DNA of 42,578 nucleotides, taken from Jiangella ureilytica. Lineage in GTDB: Bacteria > Actinomycetota > Actinomycetes > Jiangellales > Jiangellaceae. The notes under the pieces were generated by a model. It searched no databases. It was not told the origin of the DNA and worked only from the letters and a program-made list of their open reading frames with translations. Below are positions 23,933 to 31,504 of this stretch, piece after piece. Position numbers and translations under genes: made by a program. Within the stretch, counting starts at the first letter, position 1; each line of letters starts with the position of its first letter. The stretch is from assembly GCF_004348545.1 (NCBI RefSeq), contig NZ_SMKL01000053.1, forward strand, positions 1 to 42,578, in the 5' to 3' direction.

Positions 23933-26733
23933 CCGACCTCGTCCAACGGCTGGAGCGGGCGGTCCCCGGCGGCGTCGACGCGTCCACCCGGCGGCGGGCG
24001 GAGTACTCCTCCGACGCGTCCAACTACCGGGTCGTGCCGCGCGTGGTCGTCTTCCCGCGCCACGTCGACGACGTCCTTGCTGTCGTGGAGGTGGCCCGGA
24101 CGGCCGGTGTCGCGCTGACCGCCCGCGGCGGCGGCACGTCGGTGGCCGGCAACGCGGTCGGACCGGGCATCGTCGTCGACTTCTCCCGGCACCTCCGCAG
24201 GGTCCTCGACGTCGACCCGGGATCGGCCAGCGCCCTGGTGGAGCCCGGGGCCGTGCTGACGTCGTTGCAGGCGGCCGCCGCGCCGCACGGCCTGCGGTTC
24301 GGCCCGGACCCGTCCACCCAGGCGCGCTGCACCGTCGGCGGCATGATCGGCACCAACGCGTGCGGGCCGCGCACCGTCGCCCACGGCACCACCGCCGACA
24401 ACGTCATCGAGCTGGACTGGGTGGACGGCACCGGGCGGCGCTTCACCGCCGGTCGCGGCCTGGACCCCGTGCCCGGGCTGGCCGCTCTGGTCGGCTCCGA
24501 GCTCGCAGTGCTGCGCACCGAGCTCGGCCGGTTCGGCCGCCAGGTCTCCGGGTACGGCCTGCAGCACCTGCTGCCCGAGCGCGGCGGCGACCTCGCCAAG
24601 GCGCTGACCGGGACCGAGGGGACGTGCGGGCTGCTGCTGGGCGCGCGGGTGCGGCTGGTGCCGGTCGCGCCGGCGCGGGCGCTGGCGGTGCTCGGGTACC
24701 CCACCATGGCGGCCGCCGCCGACGCCGTCCCGTCGCTGCTGGCGCACCGGCCTCTCGCCGTCGAAGGCCTGGACCGGCGGCTGGTCGGCGTCGTGCGCCG
24801 GCACCGCGGCCGCGTGCCGGAGCTGCCGGCCGGCGCCGGCTGGCTGCTGGTCGAGGTGGGCGGCGACGACCAGGCCGCGGCGCTGGCTGCCGCCCGCGCC
24901 GTCGCGGCCGGCGCGGGGGCGCTCGAGACCGGTGTCGTGGGCGCGGGACCGGAGGCGGCCGCGCTGTGGCGGATCCGCGAGGACGGCGCCGGGCTGGCCG
25001 GGCGCACGCCGGCCGGCGCACCGGCCTGGCCGGGCTGGGAGGACGCCGCCGTCCCGCCGGAGCGGCTTGGCGCCTACCTGCGCGACTTCGACGCCCTGCT
25101 CGCGCAGCACGGCCTGGACGGCTTGCTGTTCGGGCACTTCGGCGACGGCTGCGTGCACGTGCGACTGGACCTCCCGCTGGCCGGCGCGCCGCAGCGGCTG
25201 CGGCCGTTCCTCGTCGACGCGGCCCGGCTGGTGGCGTCGCACGGCGGCTCGTTGTCGGGCGAGCACGGTGACGGGCGCGCCCGCGGCGAGCTGCTGCCGC
25301 TGATGTACTCACCGTCCGCGATCGCGCTGTTCGAGCGGTTCAAGGGCCTGTTCGACCCGCACGACCTGCTCAATCCCGGTGTCGTGGTGCGGCCGGCGCC
25401 GGTCGACGAGCAGTTGCGCCGTCCGGCGGCCCGGCCGCTGCTCGCCGTCGGCGGGTTCGGGTTCGCCGCGGATGACGGCGACTTCACCACCGCCGTGCAC
25501 CGCTGCGTCGGCGTCGGGAAGTGCCGGGCGGACACCTCGGCCGCGGGCGGCTTCATATGCCCGTCCTATCTCGCCACCCGCGACGAGAAGGACTCCACGC
25601 GCGGCCGGGCCCGGGTCCTGCAGGAGCTGGCCAATGGCACACTGGTGGACGGCGGCTGGCGGGCGGCGGAGGTGCAGGACGCGCTGGACCTGTGCCTGTC
25701 GTGCAAGGCCTGCGGCTCGGACTGCCCCACCGGCGTCGACATCGCGACCTACAAGTCCGAGTTCCTCTACCGCGCCTATCACGGCCGGTTCCGGCCGCGC
25801 CGGCACTACCTCCTCGGCCGGCTGCCGTCGTGGGCGCGGCTGGCCGGGCTGGCGCCGCGCACGGTCAACGGGGTGCTGGCGATCCGGCCGCTGCGACGCG
25901 CGCTGCTGCGGCTGGGCGGCCTGGATCCACGCCGCGACGTCCCCCGGTTCGCCGTCCCCGCGTTTCGCCGGTGGTGGCGTCGGCAGCCCGCGCTACCGGC
26001 CGGTCCGGCGCACCGCGGGCCTGTGCTCGTGTGGGTCGACTCGTTCACCGACGCGTTCTCCCCCGGCGCCGCGCGGGCCGCCGTTCGCGTGCTCACTGCG
26101 GCCGGCTACGCCGTCGCCGTCTCCGCCGGCGAGGTGTGCTGCGCGCTCACCTGGATCACCACCGGCCAGCTGGACCACGCCAAGACGCGGCTGCGCCGGC
26201 TGCTGGCGGCGTTCGAGCCCCACGCCCGGGCCGGCACGCCGATCGTCGGACTGGAGCCGTCGTGCACCGCCGTGCTCCGCGGCGACCTCGTCGAGCTTCT
26301 CGGCGACGATCCGCGCGCCCACGCCGTCGCGGCCGCCACGCGCACGCTGGCCGAGCTGCTCGACGGCGCCGGCGACTGGGCCGCGCCGGACCTGGCCGGC
26401 ACCGACGTCGTCGCGCAGCCGCACTGCCACCAGCACGCCACCGCCGGTTACGACGCCGACCTGCGCGTGCTGCGCCGGACCGGTGCCGAGGTGACCGCGA
26501 TCGCCGGCTGCTGCGGCCTCGCCGGCAACTTCGGCATGGAAGCCGGGCACTACGACGTCTCGGTCGCGGTCGCCGAGAACGCGCTGCTGCCGGCGCTGCG
26601 GTCCGCCCCGGAAGCCGTGCTGCTCGCCGATGGCTTCTCCTGCCGCACCCAGGCGGACCATCTCGCCGGCCGCCGGAGCGTCCACCTCGCCCAGCTCCTC
26701 GACCCCGGGGCCGACATCACCCGCCACCGTTGA
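23929..26733 (+). CDS. FAD/Fe-S-dependent D-lactate/glycolate-type dehydrogenase (GlcD-GlcF fusion)
   Basis: 934-aa fused oxidoreductase. The N-terminal FAD-binding PCMH domain (VVVFPRHVDDVLAVVEVA, ARGGGTSVAGNAVGPG, STQARCTVGGMIGTNACG) is followed by the FAD-oxidase C-domain (HFGDGCVHVRLDLPL, LSGEHGDGRAR, FKGLFDPHDLLNPG). Two [4Fe-4S] motifs follow, at about 526 (CVGVGKC region) and 589-599 (CLSCKACGSDCP), then a CCG-type Fe-S domain (VCCALTW near 737 and CCGLAGNFG near 861). This order matches quinone-linked bacterial D-lactate dehydrogenases. GTG at 23929 overlaps the previous stop by 4 bp. It would oxidise a 2-hydroxyacid end product, passing electrons to the respiratory chain. Confidence 0.92.
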   Translation: MTDLVQRLERAVPGGVDASTRRRAEYSSDASNYRVVPRVVVFPRHVDDVLAVVEVARTAGVALTARGGGTSVAGNAVGPGIVVDFSRHLRRVLDVDPGSASALVEPGAVLTSLQAAAAPHGLRFGPDPSTQARCTVGGMIGTNACGPRTVAHGTTADNVIELDWVDGTGRRFTAGRGLDPVPGLAALVGSELAVLRTELGRFGRQVSGYGLQHLLPERGGDLAKALTGTEGTCGLLLGARVRLVPVAPARALAVLGYPTMAAAADAVPSLLAHRPLAVEGLDRRLVGVVRRHRGRVPELPAGAGWLLVEVGGDDQAAALAAARAVAAGAGALETGVVGAGPEAAALWRIREDGAGLAGRTPAGAPAWPGWEDAAVPPERLGAYLRDFDALLAQHGLDGLLFGHFGDGCVHVRLDLPLAGAPQRLRPFLVDAARLVASHGGSLSGEHGDGRARGELLPLMYSPSAIALFERFKGLFDPHDLLNPGVVVRPAPVDEQLRRPAARPLLAVGGFGFAADDGDFTTAVHRCVGVGKCRADTSAAGGFICPSYLATRDEKDSTRGRARVLQELANGTLVDGGWRAAEVQDALDLCLSCKACGSDCPTGVDIATYKSEFLYRAYHGRFRPRRHYLLGRLPSWARLAGLAPRTVNGVLAIRPLRRALLRLGGLDPRRDVPRFAVPAFRRWWRRQPALPAGPAHRGPVLVWVDSFTDAFSPGAARAAVRVLTAAGYAVAVSAGEVCCALTWITTGQLDHAKTRLRRLLAAFEPHARAGTPIVGLEPSCTAVLRGDLVELLGDDPRAHAVAAATRTLAELLDGAGDWAAPDLAGTDVVAQPHCHQHATAGYDADLRVLRRTGAEVTAIAGCCGLAGNFGMEAGHYDVSVAVAENALLPALRSAPEAVLLADGFSCRTQADHLAGRRSVHLAQLLDPGADITRHR

Positions 26734-26748
26734 TCACGGAGACGTCGG

Positions 26749-26765
26749 CTCCCGGGGCACGGGAG
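26749..26765. terminator. Small stem-loop between convergent genes
   Basis: CTCCCG (26749-26754) pairs with CGGGAG (26760-26765) around a 5-nt loop, 16 bp after the dehydrogenase stop. It is short and lacks a T-tract, so it is only a candidate terminator. Its right arm overlaps a remnant of an inverted-repeat element end. Confidence 0.3.
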
Positions 26766-26775
26766 ACACCCCTAG
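26761..26775. repeat. Remnant of an inverted-repeat element end
   Basis: GGGAGACACCCCTAG differs by one deleted base and one substitution at most from the last 16 bases of the element's terminal repeat (GGGAGACACACCCTAG). It directly abuts copy 2, sharing its CTAG. It could be a degraded second element or the product of nested insertion at the same CTAG. Confidence 0.5.
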
Positions 26776-26857
26776 GGTGTGTCTCCCAAGTCCATGGCCT
26801 ACTGCGCGACGCCCAGGCGGCGCTCGCTACGGCCGAGACTTGGGAGACACACCCTAG
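26772..26857. mobile_element. MITE-like inverted-repeat element, copy 2 (86-bp internal deletion form)
   Basis: The same 21-bp terminal repeats as copy 1 and the same left internal sequence (through CCCAGGCGGCG) join directly to CTCGCTACGGCCGAG of the right end. About 81 bp of the copy 1 centre is missing, apparently between short repeats (GGCGcCTCGCT and CGCCGCTCGCT). It fills the convergent gap between the FAD/Fe-S dehydrogenase and the first BNR protein, and its CTAG end forms the BNR gene's stop codon. Confidence 0.8.
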
Positions 26858-29091
26858 GACTGCTCGACGTCGTCGATGAGGAAGTGGTCGTACTGGCTGG
26901 CGGTGCCGCTGGACGAGAACTGATGGCCGGTCAGGGCGGTGAGGCCGGGAGTCGACGGCTCCACGGTGCCGACGGACTCGCCGCCGAGGAAGACCTCGGC
27001 TCCGTCCAGCGTGGCCTCGACCCGGAGCTCGTGCCAGGTCCGTTGTGGTGCGCTGCCCGCCGGCGCGATCTTCGTCCAGGTGCCGGTCTCGTAGGAGTAC
27101 CAGCCGATGCTGCCGTCGGAGCCGATGTTGAGGTGGTAGGCCGGCACGTTCTCGCGATCCTCGGTGGTGCCCATCGTGGTGAAGGCGAAGCCGCGGGCGT
27201 AGCCGATGGAGTTCACCCGGAACGACAGCGTCTGCTCGTCCGCAGGGTCCGACACCCAGCGGGCGGTCGCGATCTTGTCGATCCAGGCGTCGGCCAGGCG
27301 CATGACGTGGCGGGAGTCGTCGACGTCGAAGTCGGTGACGGTGGCGCCGATCGCGCCGGTGTAGCCGCGGGGCACCTGACCGACGGGGTCGTTCTCGAAC
27401 GAGTCCGTGGTGGAGTAGAGCTCGAGCTCGCCGAGGAACTCCGGGCCCTGCGGGTCGGCGTCGGCGACGGTGACCCGCACGTGCCGGGCCCGCACGTCGG
27501 GCACCGGATAGTAGGTCTGGGTGTACGAGGTGGTCGTGCCGGTGTCGACGACCTCGGTCCAGGTGGAGCCGTCGGCCGACACCTCGACGCGGGCCGCGCC
27601 GGGCACGCCGTGCTGCAGGGCCAGCCCGATCTGGTTCAGCGTGTACTCGCGGTCCAGGTTGACGGTGTAGACGCCCTCGCCGCGGACGGACCGGAACACC
27701 GCCGCCGACGCCCAGTCGGTGCTGCCGTCGATGGCGCCGAGCCGGTTCGTCTCCGGCAGCCGCGGCGTCGTGTGCGTCATGTTCGTGTCGACGGTGACGG
27801 TGCCGGCCTGGACCTTGCCGAGCAGGTCGATCTTGCCGACGTTGGGGCCGACGACGTCGACGAACTTCTTCCAGACGCGGTACTCGCCGTCGACGGTGAA
27901 GCCGGCGTCGGTCTCGGGGCAGCCCCAGCTCGGCGCGCAGTTGTCGCCGACGACGAGGACCCGGTTGGCCGCCACCACGGCGTGCGCGCCGTTGCCGGAC
28001 GAGCCGTGGTTGCGCTGGAACGCCGCGTTGACCCGCGGATGGTTGACGTAGGTGGTCTGGGCCTGCTCGAAGCTGTGGCCGAGGCCGTCGGGCGAGATCG
28101 CGATCCAGTTGTCCGGCCGGCCGAACGTCAGCGTCATGATGCCGTTCGGCAGCAGCCGCAGCACGGGCATGACGCCGGTGGCCGGCGCGGGCTCGCCGGA
28201 CGCCGTCGTGAGCCGCAGCGGCTCGGGGCGGGTCCAGGTGCGGCCGTCGTCGCTCGACCGGTTGACGTACAGCGGGCCGAAGTTCGCGCCGCCCGGGATG
28301 CCGGTGCGGTGGACGGCGACGAGGTCGCCGTTGGCGGCCCGCTCGATGCCCGACTCCCCCATGGTCCGGCCGTCGGTGAACTGCGCCACCGTCGCGTATC
28401 GCTGCCAGGACGCGCCGCCGTCGGTGCTGCGGGCGAGCTCGGTCCGGTACCCCGGGTCGCCGGCGTAGGTCGTGTAGTACGTCATCAGCAGCGCGCCGTC
28501 GCTGGCGTAGAAGATGTCGCGATGCACGCGGATGCCGCGGTCGAACTTCGACGGATCGAACGTCTGGTCGGTGGTGAACGTGGACGGAAGGTCCTTCCAC
28601 GTGCTGCCGTTGTCGGTGGAGCGGCGGGCGATCAGCTCGACGCTGTGCTCGTCGATCACCCGCTCCGGGATGAACTCGACGCCGATGATCGACCCGTCGC
28701 GCAGCTTGGAGAACCAGCCGGCGCCGGTGTCGGCGTTGACCCCGCTGGGGAATGTCCAGCCGCCGTCGTCGGACAGCACCATCGACGCCTCGCTGTCGGC
28801 GGCCGCGACGTCCTCGTTCGACTGCCAGGTCATCTGCACGCGGCGAACCGGCAGGCCGTCGGCGTCGACGGCGTCGAACGCCTCGACCGTGGCGTTGCCG
28901 CCGATGACGCCGGGCGGCGGCTCGTACACGGTGGTGGGGTCGTGCTGGGCGATGACGTAGCCGTTCGGGTCGCCGCCGTCGGTGGGGACGTCGATGTCGC
29001 GGGCCGAGGGCGCGGTGGCCGGGATCAGCGAGGCGACGACGCCGGCGGCGGTCACCCCCGCCGTCAGTGCGAGAGGCCGGGACACACGCAT
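26854..29091 (-). CDS. Exported sialidase-fold (BNR) protein with F5/8C-like and C-terminal jelly-roll domains
   Basis: 745 aa. A hydrophobic signal (VSRPLALTAGVTAAGVVASLIPATA) is followed by a six-bladed sialidase-type propeller with Asp-boxes SDDGGWTF (107-114), STDNGSTW (158-165), STDGGASW and SSDDGRTW. Next comes a discoidin/F5-8C-like region (NRLGAIDGSTDWASAAVF, ARVEVSADGSTWTEV, RHVRVTVADADPQGPEFLGELELYS) and a C-terminal LamG/jelly-roll-like domain ending FLIDDVEQS. ATG at 29091 has AGGAGG upstream. Enzymes with this fold hydrolyse sialosides, arabinans or rhamnosides. No sialic-acid genes are present, so true sialidase activity is doubtful. The paralog at 33628 has the same architecture. 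Confidence 0.83.
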   Translation of the reverse strand: MRVSRPLALTAGVTAAGVVASLIPATAPSARDIDVPTDGGDPNGYVIAQHDPTTVYEPPPGVIGGNATVEAFDAVDADGLPVRRVQMTWQSNEDVAAADSEASMVLSDDGGWTFPSGVNADTGAGWFSKLRDGSIIGVEFIPERVIDEHSVELIARRSTDNGSTWKDLPSTFTTDQTFDPSKFDRGIRVHRDIFYASDGALLMTYYTTYAGDPGYRTELARSTDGGASWQRYATVAQFTDGRTMGESGIERAANGDLVAVHRTGIPGGANFGPLYVNRSSDDGRTWTRPEPLRLTTASGEPAPATGVMPVLRLLPNGIMTLTFGRPDNWIAISPDGLGHSFEQAQTTYVNHPRVNAAFQRNHGSSGNGAHAVVAANRVLVVGDNCAPSWGCPETDAGFTVDGEYRVWKKFVDVVGPNVGKIDLLGKVQAGTVTVDTNMTHTTPRLPETNRLGAIDGSTDWASAAVFRSVRGEGVYTVNLDREYTLNQIGLALQHGVPGAARVEVSADGSTWTEVVDTGTTTSYTQTYYPVPDVRARHVRVTVADADPQGPEFLGELELYSTTDSFENDPVGQVPRGYTGAIGATVTDFDVDDSRHVMRLADAWIDKIATARWVSDPADEQTLSFRVNSIGYARGFAFTTMGTTEDRENVPAYHLNIGSDGSIGWYSYETGTWTKIAPAGSAPQRTWHELRVEATLDGAEVFLGGESVGTVEPSTPGLTALTGHQFSSSGTASQYDHFLIDDVEQS

Positions 29092-29121
29092 GGACTGCCT
29101 CCTGGGGGTCGGTGGCTGACC

Positions 29122-29150
29122 AGAAGACACGGAAGGTCATTCCATGTCAA
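29122..29150 (-). promoter_or_regulatory. Operator-promoter of the first BNR gene
   Basis: Minus-strand TTGACA (29150-29145), 17-bp spacer, TCTTCT (29127-29122). The spacer holds ACGGAA-GGTCA-TTCCAT (29129-29145 on plus), one mismatch from the consensus. A leader of about 25 nt with a good ribosome-binding site follows. Confidence 0.62.
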
Positions 29151-29159
29151 TATGGTGCA

Positions 29160-30173
29160 TTACCGCCAGTCGCGATCCGCAATCTCGTTGAGCAGCGGCC
29201 GGCCCGCGCGGTACCGGTCCAGGTTCTGCGCGAACAGCTCCCACAGCCGGGAGCTGAAGTGCGGACTGCCGGTCGACCCGGACACGTGCGGGGTGACGAT
29301 GGTGTTCGGGGCGGTCCAGAACGGGTCGTCCGGCGGCATCGGCTCGCGGTAGTGGCTGTCCAGCGCCGCACCGGCCAGCCGACCGGAGCGCAGCGCGTCG
29401 AGCAGGGCGGCCTCGTCGACGATGTGCGCCCGGGCCGGGTTGAGCAGCACCGCGCGCGGCGGCAGCAGTGCCAGCTCGCGGGCGCCGAACGCGCCGCGGG
29501 TCTCGTCGGTCAGCGGCGCGGTGACGACCAGGACGTCCAGTCCGGCGAGGAACTCGGGCAGCTCGGACGGTCCGAAGCCGCGATCGGGCTCGGGGTCGCT
29601 GTCGCCGTCGGCGGCGGCGGGCCGGAACCGGAGCGGTCGTGGCTCGAACCCGCTGCGCGAGAGCGCCCACACCTCGAGGCCGAGACCTCGGCAGAGCCGG
29701 CCCACCTCGCGGCCGATGCTGCCGTAGCCGAAGATCCCGACCCGCCGGCCACGCAGTTCGATCTGGTAGGTGACGTCGCGGTCCCAGCGGCAGGCGGCCT
29801 GGTCGCGCAGGCTCTGCGGCAGCCGCCGGCCCAGTGCCAGGATCATCAGCACGCACCACTCGGCGATCGGGACGTCGTTGACGCCGCTGCCGTTCGTCAC
29901 CCGCACGCCGTCGGGCAGCGGCAGGCCCGCCAGCTGCTGATACCCGGCCGAGCCGAGCTGCAGCCAGCGCAGCGACGCCAGCGCCTCGGCATTGGCCGGG
30001 GCGTGATCGGCGAACAGGACGGTGCGGTCGCGCAGTTCGGCCTCGGGGAGCTTCTCGCCGGGTGTGATCGGGTCACGGCAGTCGATGACGGCGTCGGGTG
30101 CGGCGGCACGGATGCGGGCCAGCCATTCCTCGTGCACCGGCATGGCCACGAGGACGTTCAGGGGTTCCGGCAC
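29160..30173 (-). CDS. D-2-hydroxyacid dehydrogenase
   Basis: 337 aa, colinear with the paralog at 22919. Motifs are LGSAGYQQLAG, GSGVNDVPIAEW, GYGSIG (149-154), Arg248 (NPARAH), Glu277 (HYREP) and His296 (TPHVSGSTGS), so the full catalytic triad is present. The GTG at 30173 is chosen: it gives the same length as the paralog and lies about 8 bp after the -10 of a regulon promoter, predicting a leaderless mRNA. The open frame upstream of it is promoter sequence. It probably reduces a 2-oxo acid or oxidises a 2-hydroxyacid from the same pathway. Confidence 0.9.
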   Translation of the reverse strand: MPEPLNVLVAMPVHEEWLARIRAAAPDAVIDCRDPITPGEKLPEAELRDRTVLFADHAPANAEALASLRWLQLGSAGYQQLAGLPLPDGVRVTNGSGVNDVPIAEWCVLMILALGRRLPQSLRDQAACRWDRDVTYQIELRGRRVGIFGYGSIGREVGRLCRGLGLEVWALSRSGFEPRPLRFRPAAADGDSDPEPDRGFGPSELPEFLAGLDVLVVTAPLTDETRGAFGARELALLPPRAVLLNPARAHIVDEAALLDALRSGRLAGAALDSHYREPMPPDDPFWTAPNTIVTPHVSGSTGSPHFSSRLWELFAQNLDRYRAGRPLLNEIADRDWR

Positions 30174-30180
30174 CTCTCCC

Positions 30181-30209
30181 AGGGAACGCACAACGTCATT
30201 CCATGTCAA
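30181..30209 (-). promoter_or_regulatory. Promoter of the 2-hydroxyacid dehydrogenase gene with operator half-site
   Basis: Minus-strand TTGACA (30209-30204), 17-bp spacer, TTCCCT (30186-30181). The left operator half ATGGAA is intact, but the right half is degenerate (TTGTGC). The predicted transcript begins at or next to the GTG start. Confidence 0.5.
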
Positions 30210-30254
30210 GTGCCAGAAATGCGATGATCCGTGCTCATTGACATGGAATGACGT
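30193..30254. repeat. Inverted pair of operator-promoter arms between divergent genes
   Basis: TTGACATGGAATGACGT occurs at 30238-30254 on plus and at 30209-30193 on minus, giving perfect 17-bp inverted arms 28 bp apart. The match extends to 22 bp with one mismatch. The two arms are the divergent promoters of the dehydrogenase and the second BNR gene. Confidence 0.75.
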
Positions 30255-30266
30255 TCTGCACTTTCC
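30238..30266 (+). promoter_or_regulatory. Promoter of the second BNR gene with operator half-site
   Basis: TTGACA (30238-30243) is fused to ATGGAA-TGACG-TTCTGC; the -10 candidate at 17-bp spacing is CTTTCC, weak. The right half-site is degenerate. An ATG inside the operator (30248) is not used as the gene start, because a ribosome-binding site and signal peptide point to 30299. Confidence 0.45.
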
Positions 30267-30298
30267 TCGTGCCACAACTCGGCGTCGGAGGTGCGGTC

Positions 30299-31504
30299 AT
30301 GACACGACTCGGTCCACGCAAGGGAATCTCGATCCTCGCCGGTCTCGCGGCGACCCTCGCCGTCGCACTCGCCGGGCTCCCGGCCACGGCGACCGCTCCC
30401 ACGCCGACCACGTCCGCGGCCAAGGCGGCCGACGACATGGCGCCGGCCTCGATCGTCCAGTCGGTCGCGGTGCCGGGCGGCCCCTGCGGCGACCCCGTGC
30501 TCGGCACCACGTGCCGGGCGTACTTCCCCGATCTGACCCGCGACCCGCACGGCGACGCGGACGACCTGCTCATGGTCTACCGCTGGTCCAGCGCCCATTC
30601 GCAGCAGCCCAGCCAGCTGCGGATGATGCGCAGCCGCGACGGCGGCGCCACCTGGCAGCAGGCGACGCCCTTCATCGTCGCCGACTTCGAGGACTACGAC
30701 TACCGCGACCCGTCGATCACCACGCTGAGCAGCGGCCGGGTGCTCCTCTCGTACTTCGTCGCCGACGGCCAGACCGGGGCGTTCGTGCAGACGCAGGTGA
30801 AGCGGCGCGACGCCGACAACGCCGCGTTCTCGGCACCGGTGCAGGTGTTCTCCAGCACCATGCCGCGGCCGATCAACAGCGCCAAGATCGCCGAGCTCGA
30901 CAACGGACAGCTGCTGATCCCGCTGTACGGCACGCCCAACGGGTCGAGCACGCACGCCTCGATCGTGGTGGCCAGCGTCGACGGCGGCGTGACGTGGGAC
31001 GGCCGGGTGACCGGCCGCCAGAAGACGATCGCCAGCAGTCCCGCGGTGAACTACCAGGAGCCGGCGATCACCGAGATCGAGCCGGGACACGTCCGCGCGA
31101 TCATCCGGACCGCCTCGACGTCGGGCGCCAGCACCGCCGGGGTGCAGACGGACTCCTACGACAACACCTACATGACGACGTGGACGGCGCCGACCTCGCT
31201 GGGGGTGGCGATGCACGGCCCCGAGGTGGAGTTCATCCCGGGCACGAACCTGGTGCCGACGCTGTGGAGCCAGCCCAACGCGAGCACGTCGCCGACGAAC
31301 CGGCCGACGGTGATCGCGCTGCGGCGGACCAACGTGCTCTGGGCCGACACCCCGAAGCACATGCTCTACAACCCGGGCTCGAACTGGGACTCCGGGTACC
31401 CGGGCACGGCCGCCATCGGCACGACCCGGCTGGTCACGGTCGTCTACGACACCGACCGCAACGCGGCCATCGCGCTGCGTTACAACACCACCGACGTCGA
31501 CTAG
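30299..31504 (+). CDS. Exported sialidase-fold (BNR/Asp-box) protein, single domain
   Basis: 401 aa. N-terminal signal (GISILAGLAATLAVALAGLPATATA) and one propeller with Asp-boxes SRDGGATW and SVDGGVTW. It has other blade features such as YRDPSITTLSSGRVLLSYF, NYQEPAITEI and HGPEVEFIPGTNLVPTLW. There are no accessory domains, unlike the two larger BNR proteins. ATG at 30299 has GGAGG seven bases upstream. It is probably an exo-acting glycosidase or a relative; specificity is unassigned. Its TAG stop overlaps the TAG stop of the convergent rhamnonate dehydratase within one CTAG. Confidence 0.8.
   Translation: MTRLGPRKGISILAGLAATLAVALAGLPATATAPTPTTSAAKAADDMAPASIVQSVAVPGGPCGDPVLGTTCRAYFPDLTRDPHGDADDLLMVYRWSSAHSQQPSQLRMMRSRDGGATWQQATPFIVADFEDYDYRDPSITTLSSGRVLLSYFVADGQTGAFVQTQVKRRDADNAAFSAPVQVFSSTMPRPINSAKIAELDNGQLLIPLYGTPNGSSTHASIVVASVDGGVTWDGRVTGRQKTIASSPAVNYQEPAITEIEPGHVRAIIRTASTSGASTAGVQTDSYDNTYMTTWTAPTSLGVAMHGPEVEFIPGTNLVPTLWSQPNASTSPTNRPTVIALRRTNVLWADTPKHMLYNPGSNWDSGYPGTAAIGTTRLVTVVYDTDRNAAIALRYNTTDVD

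Noticed and set aside
30174-30275. N-terminal extension of the minus-strand 2-hydroxyacid dehydrogenase
   Set aside because: The extra residues are translated promoter sequence, and the GTG at 30173 gives the same length as the paralog.
30248-30298. N-terminal extension of the second BNR protein from the ATG at 30248
   Set aside because: That ATG lies inside the promoter/operator; the ATG at 30299 has GGAGG and starts a proper signal peptide.
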